Assembly: GCA_910589415.1 (NCBI GenBank)
Contig: OU342633.1
Coordinates: 39,872,210 to 39,936,209, forward strand
Reading direction: 5' to 3'
Source of the DNA: Malachius bipustulatus
Lineage: Eukaryota; Arthropoda; Insecta; Coleoptera; Melyridae
Length of the DNA stretch: 64,000 bases
Part shown: piece by piece, positions 1-12,300 of the stretch
Position numbering within the stretch: the stretch's first letter is position 1
Layout of the letters: each line of letters begins with the position of its first letter
The notes under the pieces: model-generated
What the model saw: only the letters and a program-made list of their open reading frames with translations
Database searches by the model: none
What the model was told of the DNA's origin: nothing
Translations under genes and position numbers: made by a program

Positions 1-172
1 ACGATTTTCACTTTGTTTATAACTAAAAAACTTCTCAATTTAAACACCAACTGTAAAAGCCAATCTTATTTTCTCTTCTCAGACAATCTAAAAATGCAAT
101 AACATAGGAGCATTCCATTTAAAAAAACATAACTTTGATATGCCACTCTCATATGGGACACTCTGTATACTC
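1..172 (-). repeat. Foldback family FB-A, partial arm
   Basis: This is the arm of the FB-A foldback family, cut by the window edge. It matches the right arm of the complete copy at 967..1848 from the ACGATTTTCAC motif through the run of As near 125. After about position 150 it diverges. It carries no credible coding sequence. Confidence 0.75.
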
Positions 173-299
173 CAAAATAATTTTAAATTATGGCGATTGT
201 GATTCTGTACTTGAATTTTCAATTTTTTTTTTTGAAAAAGTCCATCGTTTGGCCTACAGAGACCGCTTCGAATAAGCTGGGACACCCTGTATATACAGA

Positions 300-870
300 T
301 TTGATAAGATACTTAACCGAATTCAGAATTTTAAGCTCAGCCTACTACAAAATGACAAATAGGGCCGATTCTCAATATTTTGTTTCGCGTTAGAGATATC
401 GAAAAAAGTTATTACAAAAAGTTATTCAGAATATTTTTTTATACCCATATACTTAACAATTTTCATGACAAAACTCGCATTTTTAATTTAATTATTAATT
501 TAATTTAATATTAATTTAATTATTAGCTATTTAATTTTTAATTCGCATTATCATCATCAAACAACCGAATTGTTTCGATTTTCTCTTAAATTAAATAATT
601 ATTTTCCATGGCAGACTAGATATCAAATTAATAAATACACTTAATTTTGAATTATAGACCAAAATATTGAAAAAATTAAAAATGCGAATTTTGTCATGAA
701 AATTGGTAGGTATATGGGCATAAAAAATATTCTGAACAACTTTTTCCAATAACTTTTTTCGATATCTCTAACGCGAAACAAAATATTGAGAATCGGCCCT
801 ATTTGTCAATTCGTAGTAGGCTGAGCTTAAAATTCTGAATTCGGTTAAGTATCTTAAAAAATAGGACCCA
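300..870. repeat. Foldback element with ~185-bp arms
   Basis: The arm at about 312..488 is the near-perfect reverse complement of 672..856. Both carry GGGCCGATTCTCAATATTTTG or its complement. The roughly 180-bp spacer is very AT-rich, with TTAATTTAATTA runs. The element lies between two FB-A sequences and has no ORF. It is a non-autonomous inverted-repeat element of unknown superfamily. Confidence 0.8.
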
Positions 871-966
871 TCACCACTTATGATCGACTGTGCGAATTTT
901 CAAATCTGTATTCATTTAAATAACTAAAATATGGGGGTGTCTTCATCTTAAATGCGACATCCTGTA

Positions 967-1848
967 TACAGGGTTATTCACGGTATACGCCACGGAAGTT
1001 TATGGCCGTGTCTCTGGATTTTAGGATCTTTTTATTTTTGGAGTGGATAGAGACCCGGCAGAGGTACGTTTTAAAATTATATTCATAATGTACAGGATGT
1101 CCCAAAAGCATGAAACATATCAAAGTTATGTTTTTTAAATGGAATGCTCCTATGTTATTGCATTTTTAGATTGCCTAGGAAAAAAAAAGAAGATTGGCTT
1201 TTACAGTTGGTGTTTAAATTCAGAAGTTTGTGAGTTATAAACAAGTGAAAATCGTCATTTTTCAAGTTCAAGGCCCTGTACAAGGAAAACTGCTCAAGAT
1301 AGAGAAAAACGGCTTACATGTCCCTATTTTAACTTTTCATGTACTATCCAATGATGTAGATGAAATGTTTATACAGGGTGATGAAAATTTGGAAAATTCT
1401 GAGATTTCTCCACGCCTCGACAAATAAATAAATCAAAGAATGTACAAATGTTTCTATACCATAGGATAGTACATGAAAAGTTAAAATAGGGACATGTAAG
1501 CCGTTTTTCTCTATCTTGAACCGTTTTCGTTGTACAGGGCCTTGAACTTGAAAAATGACGATTTTCACTTGTTTATAACTCAAAAACTTCTGAATTTAAA
1601 CACCAACTGTAAAAACCAATCTTATTTTTTCTTCTCAGACAATCTAAGAATGCAATAACATAGGAGCATTCCATTTAAAAAAAACATAACTTTGATATGT
1701 TTCATGCTTTTAGGACACCTGTACATTATGAATATAATTTTAAAACGTACCTCTGCCGGGTCTCTATCCGCTCCAAAAATAAAAAGATCCTAAAATCCAG
1801 AGACACGGCCATAATCTTCCGTGGCGTATACCGTGAATATTTACCGTA
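967..1848. mobile_element. FB-A foldback transposon, complete copy (882 bp)
   Basis: This is the reference copy of the family. Two arms of about 390 bp (roughly 967..1355 and 1465..1848) are reverse complements. The outer ends read TACAGGGTTATTCACGGTAT and its complement, and TA dinucleotides flank both ends. The centre of about 110 bp contains CACCCTGTATAAACATTTC. Short ORFs in the arms are mirror images of each other and not genes. The TA flanks suggest mobilisation by a Tc1/mariner-type transposase; that is inference, as no transposase is encoded. Confidence 0.8.
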
Positions 1849-1849
1849 T

Positions 1850-3374
1850 ACAGGTAGTATTCATTTTTTTAAGGGTGGGGGCTATAACTTAAGGGATGTT
1901 CAAGTGGGGATTTTTTTGCCTTCATAAGTTATACAGCTTTAAAAATTATAATAAAATCTCTTTTATTCGGTTCGATTATCTCACTAATAATTGCAATTCT
2001 CACATCGCACGTTAATTAAATCGGTTAAGATTTGACCGATCTAAAAAACTGTTACAAGTGTATTATTCTTTAAAAATTATAGATTCTAATAATAGTGATG
2101 AATACCAAATACAAATAGTGTAACTGAGTTAAATAAATAAACCAAGAAAACCTGCATTTTTCCTTCCTTACTCAACCTTATTTAACATTAATTCCAGTCC
2201 AGATGATTACAATAAAATTTAAAATAAATAACCTTACCATTTTATTACCAATAACAAATAATACTCAATCAATAATTAATAAAACATGAGGCATGTATTA
2301 TTTATTATGAATTAATAATAATTAAATACATAAACTATTAACTGCATTAGCAATAACGATAATAAGCATAAATTTGTATTGTTTACGTTCTTCACATTGC
2401 TTACATTTATTACCTAGAAAAAATTCCATGAATGAATTATGAATTGTTTACCCGTAAACAATCGCGTAAAGAATATAGGTAAAATAGTATTCTATGGGGG
2501 GTGCTGGCTAAATAGTTCGAAAATACATCTTAACTTAAAGAATAAGAAGAACACTCGACAAGTCGACAACGACAAGCACAAAAATTTCAATTTATTAAAT
2601 AAAAAACTATAGTAGGGAATGCTTTTTTCCTATTGGTGATCAGTTGATGACCGATTTGATTTTGTTTTGTTTTTAAATTTGGCGATTGTCAATTATTATT
2701 ATTGTCGTGTCGCGATTTGAAAATAAACAAACATAAGAGAAAGAAGGATGTGTAGTCGCTACTCGCTCTAGTCTCTAGTCTAGTCTGAACTGAAGTAGTA
2801 TTATAATAATAATTATAATTAAGTACTATTAAATAGCACGTATTAGGCACTGCAGGTTAAGTCATAAATTATAAATAGACTGAACTCAAATACCGTCAGT
2901 ATTTAGGTACTGAACTGAACTTGGCATTAATAATAAAAAAAAACAAACAAATAAACTGACGTGTATACCTACGTGTGAAGACCTTCACTCACTCCTTCAC
3001 ACTTCTCATTTAGATATAATAATAATTAGTTATGTATAATTTGAACTTGGAACTTATTTAGGAATTCCTTATCAGAGAAGAAGAAGAATTCATTTGAAAT
3101 TGCCAAAGAATTTTAATCAATCAATAGCGCCAGAGATTCTAATAAAGGAGAATCGAGTCAGTATTGAAAATATATAGATCTACACTTCATAATAATTGCT
3201 CCTGTAGTGCTACCTATAAGGTGTGTTCTAGGTCAATAATAATTAATTAGCTTAATTAAATTAACTTAATTGACACTTTTAAATTCTCATTATTTTCTAG
3301 GTCGCCATATTAGGAGTTCTAATTTCCAATAACAAAGTAACATAAGTACAAAGATTCAATATTTTAAAAGAAAG
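1850..3374. other. Intergenic, upstream of P5CR copy 1
   Basis: AT-rich DNA with no convincing ORF. A TTTTCTAG|G acceptor-like site near 3300 could mark a 5'-UTR exon joined to the first coding exon at 3375, but this cannot be decided by eye. No other repeat or RNA gene was recognised. Confidence 0.4.
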
Positions 3375-6300
3375 ATGGCTCCAAATGAAAATTGCATCCC
3401 CTTAAATTTGAAAATTGGGTTTATAGGAGGTGGCAATATGGCGAAAGCTATTGCTGAAGGAATTGTCAGAAAAGGTAATAAGTATATACAGTCTGTTCAA
3501 ATAAATCTAGGATAGTTTCAATTTTTCTAGTGTAAATGTGATTTAATTGAAAAATGGTATCCATGGTTTCCATGCTGTCAGAAAAAATTACATTCAGTTC
3601 ATTTTATTTGTCAAAAAATTAAAATTAAGTACATTTCTCATTTTTTCAAGTTGACTCTTTTATTATGATTAACAAAACTAAATTAGGTACCTCTTGTTAT
3701 TGAAATTGATTATTGTACCTAATAAATTTCCTTTTGTTGGGTATCACCAAAATATTTAATGAAATCAAATTACAACCTAAACATGCTCTGAAAGCCACAA
3801 ACACAACACAACAAAAAGTGGTCCCAGATTTATAAGAACAAGTGGAAATTGACATTTGCGTTACAAGAGTGTCCCAAGACATTGACAGATGACATAATGT
3901 GGTTTCTTTGATTCTTTGTCAATTAATGTCACCGGGCACTGCTGGTCCACCAGGAAATTTCTCATCCTGGTTTTGATCTTACTTTTTTCGAGCTAAGAAA
4001 TTACATGGTGAACCAGAAGTCCTAAACACAGACTTCAAAAAATTAGGAAATGAAAGAAATATTTATCTAAATCTTTTCTTCGTTTTAGGTCTCATCGGCT
4101 ACTCGAATATAAACGTATCAGGACCCCATATCGAAAACCTCGATACATGGAAGAATCTCGGCGCCAACATCACCAACCAAAATGGAGCTGTCGTCGAACA
4201 GAGCGACGTTATATTCCTCTGTATTAAACCGCACATCTTGCCGACTGCCATTGCGAACATTTACGATACACTGCAGGCCCCCGTCAAGTCCAAACTGTTC
4301 GTCTCGATACTCGCCGGAATTACTCTAGAAGCACTGGAAAATGTACGTTTATCAATTTATTAGAAGTGGAACTCTCGAGAAAAATATATGAATAACAAAA
4401 AAGAAGGTTCTAAGCTCATGTTAAGTACTGATCTAATGCCAAAGGACAGGACACACCATCCCCCATATCATTTTCTCATGTCCTACTCTTCAACCACTCT
4501 GTTCCAAGCACTCCGCTTCTTCAAGGACCTGATCTTATCTATTGACTTAGCTGCTACTAATAACCCTCAGTGGTTGATGCAGCCTAATTCAATAATAATA
4601 ATAAAAAAAAAACAGCAGAAAAATACTGCTGAAGACATGGATAGTCATTTTTAAAGTGGCTGGCTGATTTTGCTAAAGACTCGTAGGTCATGCCGATGAG
4701 CTCCAATAAGAGCAAAATGGCCCTCCATTCTTCAGCATTGTTTTTCTCTTGTCTTTGGCATTGGATCAGTAATTAACATGAGCCTGGATTTCCTATTTGT
4801 TTATCAATTTATCTCTAATTAACGTAATTGTTTATGTATTCCAGTGTCTATCCCGCCCCGAATTAGAGGGAGCCCGCGTTGTTCGGGTAATGCCCAACAC
4901 TCCAATGATGGTCGGAGAGGGCTGCACCGTCTTCTGTCCCGGCCAAATGGCCAGCGATGAGGATATCACGTTGGTCAGAAAGTTGCTAGAAGTCCTGGGT
5001 ATTTGCAAGGAGGTCCCTGAGAGTCTCATCAATGCAGTGGGGGCACTAGCCGGTAGCGGACCTGCTTATGTGAGTTTTGTCTTGTGCTAAATGTTAATGA
5101 TCCATGCTGGGATGATTTTATTTACTTGTTACATCGAGATGGGGCATCAATAATTGTTGTCAAACAAATAATATAAGGAGACGTTCTGCTCCTCTCAATC
5201 TTTATATTAGCCTTTAGATTGAGACACCTTTGAAATTGAAGGTAAATCAGATTATTTATTCCGTAAATAAGTTATGTAAATTTAGAGATCGATATCAAAT
5301 ATCAATCAATACCTACTTAAAAGTAGGAATTTGAAATTATCAGATTATTCACTATTGTTTCTCAATAATTCAGACTTTTGCACAAAGTCTTTGAACTTTG
5401 AATTTAGTTTTAAATAATTGAAGGTCAGCTGAATGATAATTAGGTATTTAACAAAACAAGATCAATGATAACGTTTTCTGAACAACACACAACCCTAATG
5501 GTATGATAAAGACACAGACATTGATGTTTCACTGGTTATTCCAGCTCATCAGTCTGACATATTATCACCACCAGAGGAGTGTGGCGATCAGAAAGAAAAT
5601 CAAAGCATTTAAGCAAATGATTTGTCGGAAACATAGTGACTTGCAAGACAAATGCCATCTAACGACTGAAAGTATACAACTTTCAAATATGTCACAATAT
5701 AATATGTCAGACTGATGAGCTGGAAATAACCAGTGAAACATTGAGTGGAGGAACAATTGAGTGAAACAATTTGTTTCCAAGATCAATGAGTCCCTGTCCC
5801 ACCATATGCATATACAAGTTGGGCCATCGAAAAGGTAACAAGCCTAATAATTTGGAAAGTGAAGAGTTATGCGAAAAACGCCGAAACAGGTCAATTTTGT
5901 TATCGAGGGGGACATATTTTCGTGACAAATTCAACTACCCAAGTTCACCCCCTTGGCAGGGGTAGCTACCCCTTTGCTTATCATCATAGGGAACAGCTAT
6001 CGAGTGATACATCATGTGAAAGCTACTTGAATTCTCTTTACAACGATATCCAACATTTTGGGTTTCGCTTACATACAGGTTGGTCCAACGAAAACGTAAC
6101 CAGCCCTAATAACTTGGAAACTGACCATGTACGCGAAAAACGCCGAAACAGGTCGATTTTGTTATCAAAATAGGCATATTTTCGTGACAAATTTAAATAC
6201 CCAAGTTCACCCCTTTCGCAGGGGTAGCGACCCCTTTGCTTATCATCATAGAGAACAGCTATCGAGTGATACATCATTTGAAAGCTAGTTGAATTCTCTT

Positions 6301-9300
6301 TACAATGATATCCAACATTTTGATTTTCGCTCACATACAGGGTGGCTTACATACAAATGATTAAGGCAAGTTACGTGTTCGTTGGGCCAGCCTGTATGTA
6401 AGCGAAAGTGATACATCATTTGAAAGATACTTGAATTATCTTTACAACGATATCCAACATTTTGGGTTTCGCTTACATACAGGGTGCCCTACATACAAGT
6501 GATTAAGGCGAGTTACGTTTTCGTTGGGCCACCCTGTATGTGGGCGAAACCCAAAATGTTGGATATCGTTGTAAAGAGAATTCAAGTAGCTTTCAAATGA
6601 TGTATCACTCGATGGCTGTCCCCTATGATGATGACAAAGGGGTAGCTACCCCTGCCAAGGGGGTGAACTTGGGTAGTTAAATTTGTCACGAAAATATGCC
6701 TACGTTGATAACAAAATCGACCTGTTTCGGCGTTTTTCGCGTACATCTTCAGTTTCTAAGTTATTAGGGCGAGTTAGTTTCCGTTGGGCCACCCTGTATG
6801 TGAGCGAAACCCAAAATGTTGGATATCGTTGTAAAGAGAATTCAAGTAGCTTTCAAATGATGTATCACTAAATATCTGTTCCCTATGATGATAAGCAAAG
6901 GGGTAGCTACGCCTGCCAAGGGGGTGAACTTGGGTAGTTAAATTTGTCACAAACATATGTCCCCCTCGATAACAAAATCGACCTGTTTCGAAGTTTTTCG
7001 CGTACATCTTCACTTTCCAAGCTATTAGGCTTGTTACCTTTTCGATGGCCCACCCTGTATTAGAGATTGTAATTCTCGTAACAGTAGAAGAAATTGTTTG
7101 ATCACCATCTAATGAGATCTCCGGACTAATATAGTGTAGCCAGGATTTTGTTATGTGGGGGAGGGGGGGGGCAAGGATTTAACTACATATTGCTTAAAGT
7201 TACAAAATAATATTTTAATGATTTGTTCAAAAGCGCTTTGGGACAACAGCCAAATGTTAGACATAATTTTAATGGTGTTTTTCCAGTTTAACTATTTTTA
7301 TTGCTATTGTTACGAGTCTCACTCTTTATTAATTCTAAATTAAAGTGTTACCTTTATTTTATAACACAAGTATAACCTATAACAATAATCTTCAAATCTA
7401 AATTATTAGCATTTCTCTTTCTCTTATTTTCACAGATATTACACAACTATACTCTTTCACTTCACTTGTCTATTCTTCACTACACTCTATGTCTTCCTTA
7501 CTCTGCGATGCCTCAGCTTTCATTCACATCCCAGATACAACTAACTAAACATTACCACTGACTACTACTGACTGACTGAACACTCCAGCCACGGCGGTTC
7601 TTATATAGTTCCCTGAGGTGTCATCGAAGTTATCTAGGAGCTTCACTGTATTTAGTAGAACTGTCAGTTACACTCTTACTGTTCAGTAATGAACTTGTGA
7701 ATTAAATTTAATTCACAAGTTCATTAATTGGCCTGGCAATGTGTCATTCCTGTCATGTCACTAGAATCATCTCAGATAGAATTGTCGAGACTTAACCTGT
7801 TAACTCCGCGTCAAAGAGCAACACGAAATATTAACGACGCGATTCGATCCTGAAAGGGGGCTAAATTAATGCGGCTCGATGCCGCGATGGTAATGACAAA
7901 TCGCCACGGATGACAGGATCGAAATTTAGGGAAGGACCAGGCTATAATTGCCAATGATTGACAGGAACACAATTAATTAATAATTATCGAAATTACTGAC
8001 CTTGTGTCTTGTCCGACTAAAGGGGCACTTGTTTTAATTTGCGAGATGTTGTAACTATTATTATTGTTCACTTGCTCCACTATGTAGGTACCCACGATTG
8101 TTCCACTACTTTATACCGCTTCCTTATTTAATTAAAGAACTAGGTATCCCGTTCTCGTAACACCAGCATCGACGAGTCTGGTACGAACGGCACTCTTGGT
8201 CGAGCTCTCTCCTCTCTCGATGTTAAACCTCGACTCTTCTCTATGTGTGGTCCTGTCCGGTCAGGTGTCCTTTTCCTTCGTCGATGTGTAAAGGGATAGG
8301 AAGGGGTAGGAAACGGTGGTGTCTTAGAGAATACGAATCGATTATTCACCAAGGACGTAACATACCGCCCACCAAAATTACCGGAGGAATTTTCCGCTAT
8401 CAGAAAATTGAACCAAAAGCGAAACTAACGAAAACGAAACTAACGACAATAACAAAAACGAAACGAAACGAAACGACAAGTCAGGGACGAAATTCCCTGA
8501 GTCCGTTACTGGTTAGGTAACGGGCAAAGTTTGACCAGAGGTCGTTTACAAAGACCTCTGGTCGTACGAACCGAGGCAACCCTGGCGACACCATCCGCAC
8601 CAGGGTGCAGAGAAACAATTCTTCCTAGAGCTGCTAGGAAAGTCTCTGACGATAAATCAGAAGCGATTTCGAGATGAATCGCGCGAGTCGCGAAACATAC
8701 GAACAAACATAAATAGGCTTTAGAAGTTTTGACACCCCTATACCTCGACAAGACAATAGGAAAGGGTCCCCCATAATCGACCCCGACACAACTAAAAGGC
8801 TTCAATTGGGAGACACGAGCGACAGGTAAATTCCCCATGGGAGGCTCCAACGAGAGGGGACGAGTGCGAAAGCAACGATTGCATTTCGACAAATAACTAC
8901 GAATGACCCTACGAGCAGACAGGATCCAAAAATTTTGTTGAAGGAGATAATGAGTAGTGTTCACTCCTGGGTGCAAATTACCTCGATGTATCTGATCAAT
9001 CAAAAGTTCAACCAACCTATGCCTTCCTGGCAACAATGCGGGATATTTAGCGTCGAATGCTAAACCCGAATGCAACAGTCGACCCCCGACTCGCAAAATA
9101 CCGAAATCATCAATAAAGGGCGACAATGACTGCAAGTACTTGGCACATGGTTTACCAGAGCGAATTTTCTCCAATTCCGAAGAGAAGACCGAAGATTGAA
9201 CAATTCTAACAATGTGCATGAGAGCAGCATGCAACTCAGAGACACTCAATGCACCAGTGGTCCTATTGACAGCACGACAATTGTTAGTGAAACGAAAACA

Positions 9301-12300
9301 ACGAGCGATAATACCCTGAATTTTCCTCAAAGAAGAAAATCTTTTCAACAAAACATCGACATCCGAAATCTCTATCGTAGCGAACAAAACAATATTCCTT
9401 TTCTCCAATTCAACATCAGAAGTGGGAGCAATGGGAAAGAGTGCTGGCCAAGATTCCAGCGGCAATCTGAGGAATTCAGGCCCCGCCCACCATGCGGAAG
9501 CCCCGACTAACTCCTCTGGTAACAAGCCCCGAGACGCGACGTCCGCTGGGTTGTCACCTGAACGTACATGATTCCAACAATCCGGAGGAATTCGATCCTG
9601 AATGTGGACGACACGATTCGAAACAAAAGTCTTCCACCGATGTGGAGACGACTTGATCCAGGATAGAGCGACCGAAGAGTCACTCCAAGCGAAAACCTTA
9701 TCAACAACAATGGATTGAGGACCTTGTTCAAGGACGAACGAAACGAGATCTGATAGTAAGACTGCGGCACACAATTCCAGCCGTGGAACGGAGAGTGGTT
9801 TGAGCGGAGCAACACGAGACTTGGCAGTAACGAAACGAACCTGCACATTGCCATCGGCGTCCTCGAAACGATAATACACCACACCCGCATAACCTGCAGT
9901 CGACGCATCACAAAATGCGTGCAGCTGACACGACACGAAAGATCCTTCGGGAACCAAGCACCTAGGGATTGTCAACTTGGATAAAACATGAAGAGTGGAC
10001 TTATATCGATTCCACTTTTCGACAACATCAGCTGGTGGATCTTCATCCCAATCCAGCCCGAGATACCACAAATGTTGAATGACTCGTTTTGCCATAAAGG
10101 TCAATGGGCACAAGAAACCCAACGGGTCATAGATCTTAGCGACTTCTGAGAGAATGCTTCTCTTAGTACAAGGTGAATCTATGGACTTAACCATGAACGA
10201 AAACGAATCAGTAGCCGATTGCCACTGAAGGCCAAGAATTTTCACCGAAAAGTCCGATTCCGAATCAAAGTTGGATGACTGCTGTTGACAATGTTCAACC
10301 GGCAGATCCTGAAGCAATTGTGGATTGTTAGCAGACCATTTCCGCAACTCAAATTGTCCCAATTGCAATAGCGAAATGAGCTGATTTCTCAACTCCAAGG
10401 TTTCCTCGATTTGATTTGCCCCAATGGCAAAATCATCGACATAAAGCCCGAGACGAATGGCTTTCGAAGCGAGAGGAAACTTCTCAGAATTTTCTTGAGC
10501 TAATTGTAACAAGCACCTAATGGCCAAATATGGCGAGGACGAAACACCATAAGTTACAGTGTTCAATTTGTAACTTCGAATAGGATCCTTTTCTGAAAAA
10601 CGCCAACGAATTAATTGATACTGTCGATGTGAATCTCCAACTAAAATTTGCCGATACATCTGCCTAATGTCACAAGTGAACACGAATTTGTTCTCTCGAA
10701 AACGAAGCAAAACACTAGTGATGTCATTTTGCAACTTCGGACCAATCAACAAGGTATCATTTAACGAAAGATTGTTCGATGCTTTGGCCGAGGCGTCGAA
10801 CACGACACGAATTTTCGACGATACTGGGGCGAGCGAAGACACATCAGAAGACATCGAAACTCCAGGGTCTTTAAAAACGCAATGATGCGGAATGTAATAA
10901 GAGTTTGCAGATTCCGACTCCAATGGCACCAACGACATGTGCCCAGCCTCCAAATAATCTTTCATAAACTCTACATACATGTCTCTAATGTGAGGCAACC
11001 TCGACAATCGTCTCTCCAAAGCGAGCAAACGACGATCTGCGACATTCAACGAATCATTAAAGATAGGCAACTCTTTGCTATCCTTAAATGGCAACAATAC
11101 CCCAAAACGACCTGATTCTTCTCGATAATGAGACTCAACGAACAACGACTCAGCCTCTTGTTCCTCATTAGAGCAAACCTCAACTGAAGGCACCTCCTCA
11201 ACTCTCCAAAATGCCTTAAGAGTCTCTTCAAGGGTCGAATCTACCGACGCAAAACAAGCTTGAACCTCGCCCGCAACCTTCGACGAAATGGTTCCCAAAA
11301 GAACCCAACCAAACGTCGTGTTCATTGCGGCTGGACAGTTATCACTGCCCGACAAATAACCACCATGAACAATATTGGGAAAGATGTCAGCTCCTAGCAA
11401 AACATCGACAGAACCAGGCGTGTACCAATTAGGATCCGCTAACTTCAAATTATCAAGCGCCTTCGATGGCGAAATGTCAACACTGGGAAGTTTTCCACAA
11501 ATATTGGGCAAGACCAAAGTACTTACTTTAAAAGTAGGTGATGGTACCCCAACGGGACGAATAATGCAATCAGATGATCCCTGGGCCGATCCCAAGGTCA
11601 CGTGACCCAAACAAGAAATAGGTGTTGATGATCGATTCAAGTGCAAGCCCAAACGCTTGCGGCACCGATCAGTAATAAAAGACGACTGACTGCCAGAGTC
11701 AATTAAAGAACGAACCACTTGATAGTTGCCCCACTTGTCTTGAACTTCAATACATGCGGTTGCTAAAAGAACCGTAGTATTGCTACGAGAACGAGAACGA
11801 ACATCCTGAAAGGATGGGAGAGAAGACATGGCAACCGTGGATGCGACTGGAGGCGGCTCAACTCGATGAGAAGCTGCTCCATCCGAATTACTAAGTTTAA
11901 CGAAATGTAATAAAGAGTGGTGCCGACCTGCACACTCCTTACACGAATGAGAAGAGGGGCACTGCTTCACCAAGTGTGAAGGGCCAAAACAATTTAGGCA
12001 CAAGCGCGCTGCCTTCACAGCCTCAAAACGCTTGCGCGGGTCCAACTTCAAAAAAGAACGACAATTCGAGATCGGGTGTTCTCCATTACAATGGAAGCAC
12101 GACTGCTTCGATGAAGACGCACTCGACGTTGACAAAAATGCATGTGAATTCCTCGATTCCACTTTTCCACCAGACTTGACGCTACTCCGCTTACCAACGA
12201 CTGCAGACGGAGATAGGTCATTCCCCAAAGATGATTCTAATGCACGACACTGTGACGACAAAAACTTGTGCAAATCCTGATATGATGGAAACTCTTCAGA

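Noticed and set aside
1230..1583. Facing ORFs starting MSYKQVKIVIFQVQ on both strands
   Set aside because: They are mirror images of the FB-A arms and recur in other FB-A copies, so they are repeat shadows and not genes.
5859..6334. ORFs of about 100 aa in both strands of the MITE array
   Set aside because: They arise from the repeated inverted units and share no conserved protein motif.
8140..8352. 70-aa ORF repeated exactly at 14264..14476
   Set aside because: Both lie in the identical LTRs of the BEL/Pao element; the duplication is explained by the LTRs.
9507..9911. 134-aa ORF inside the BEL polyprotein region
   Set aside because: Alternative frame of pol with no retroviral-type motif; the main frame carries the RNase H motifs.
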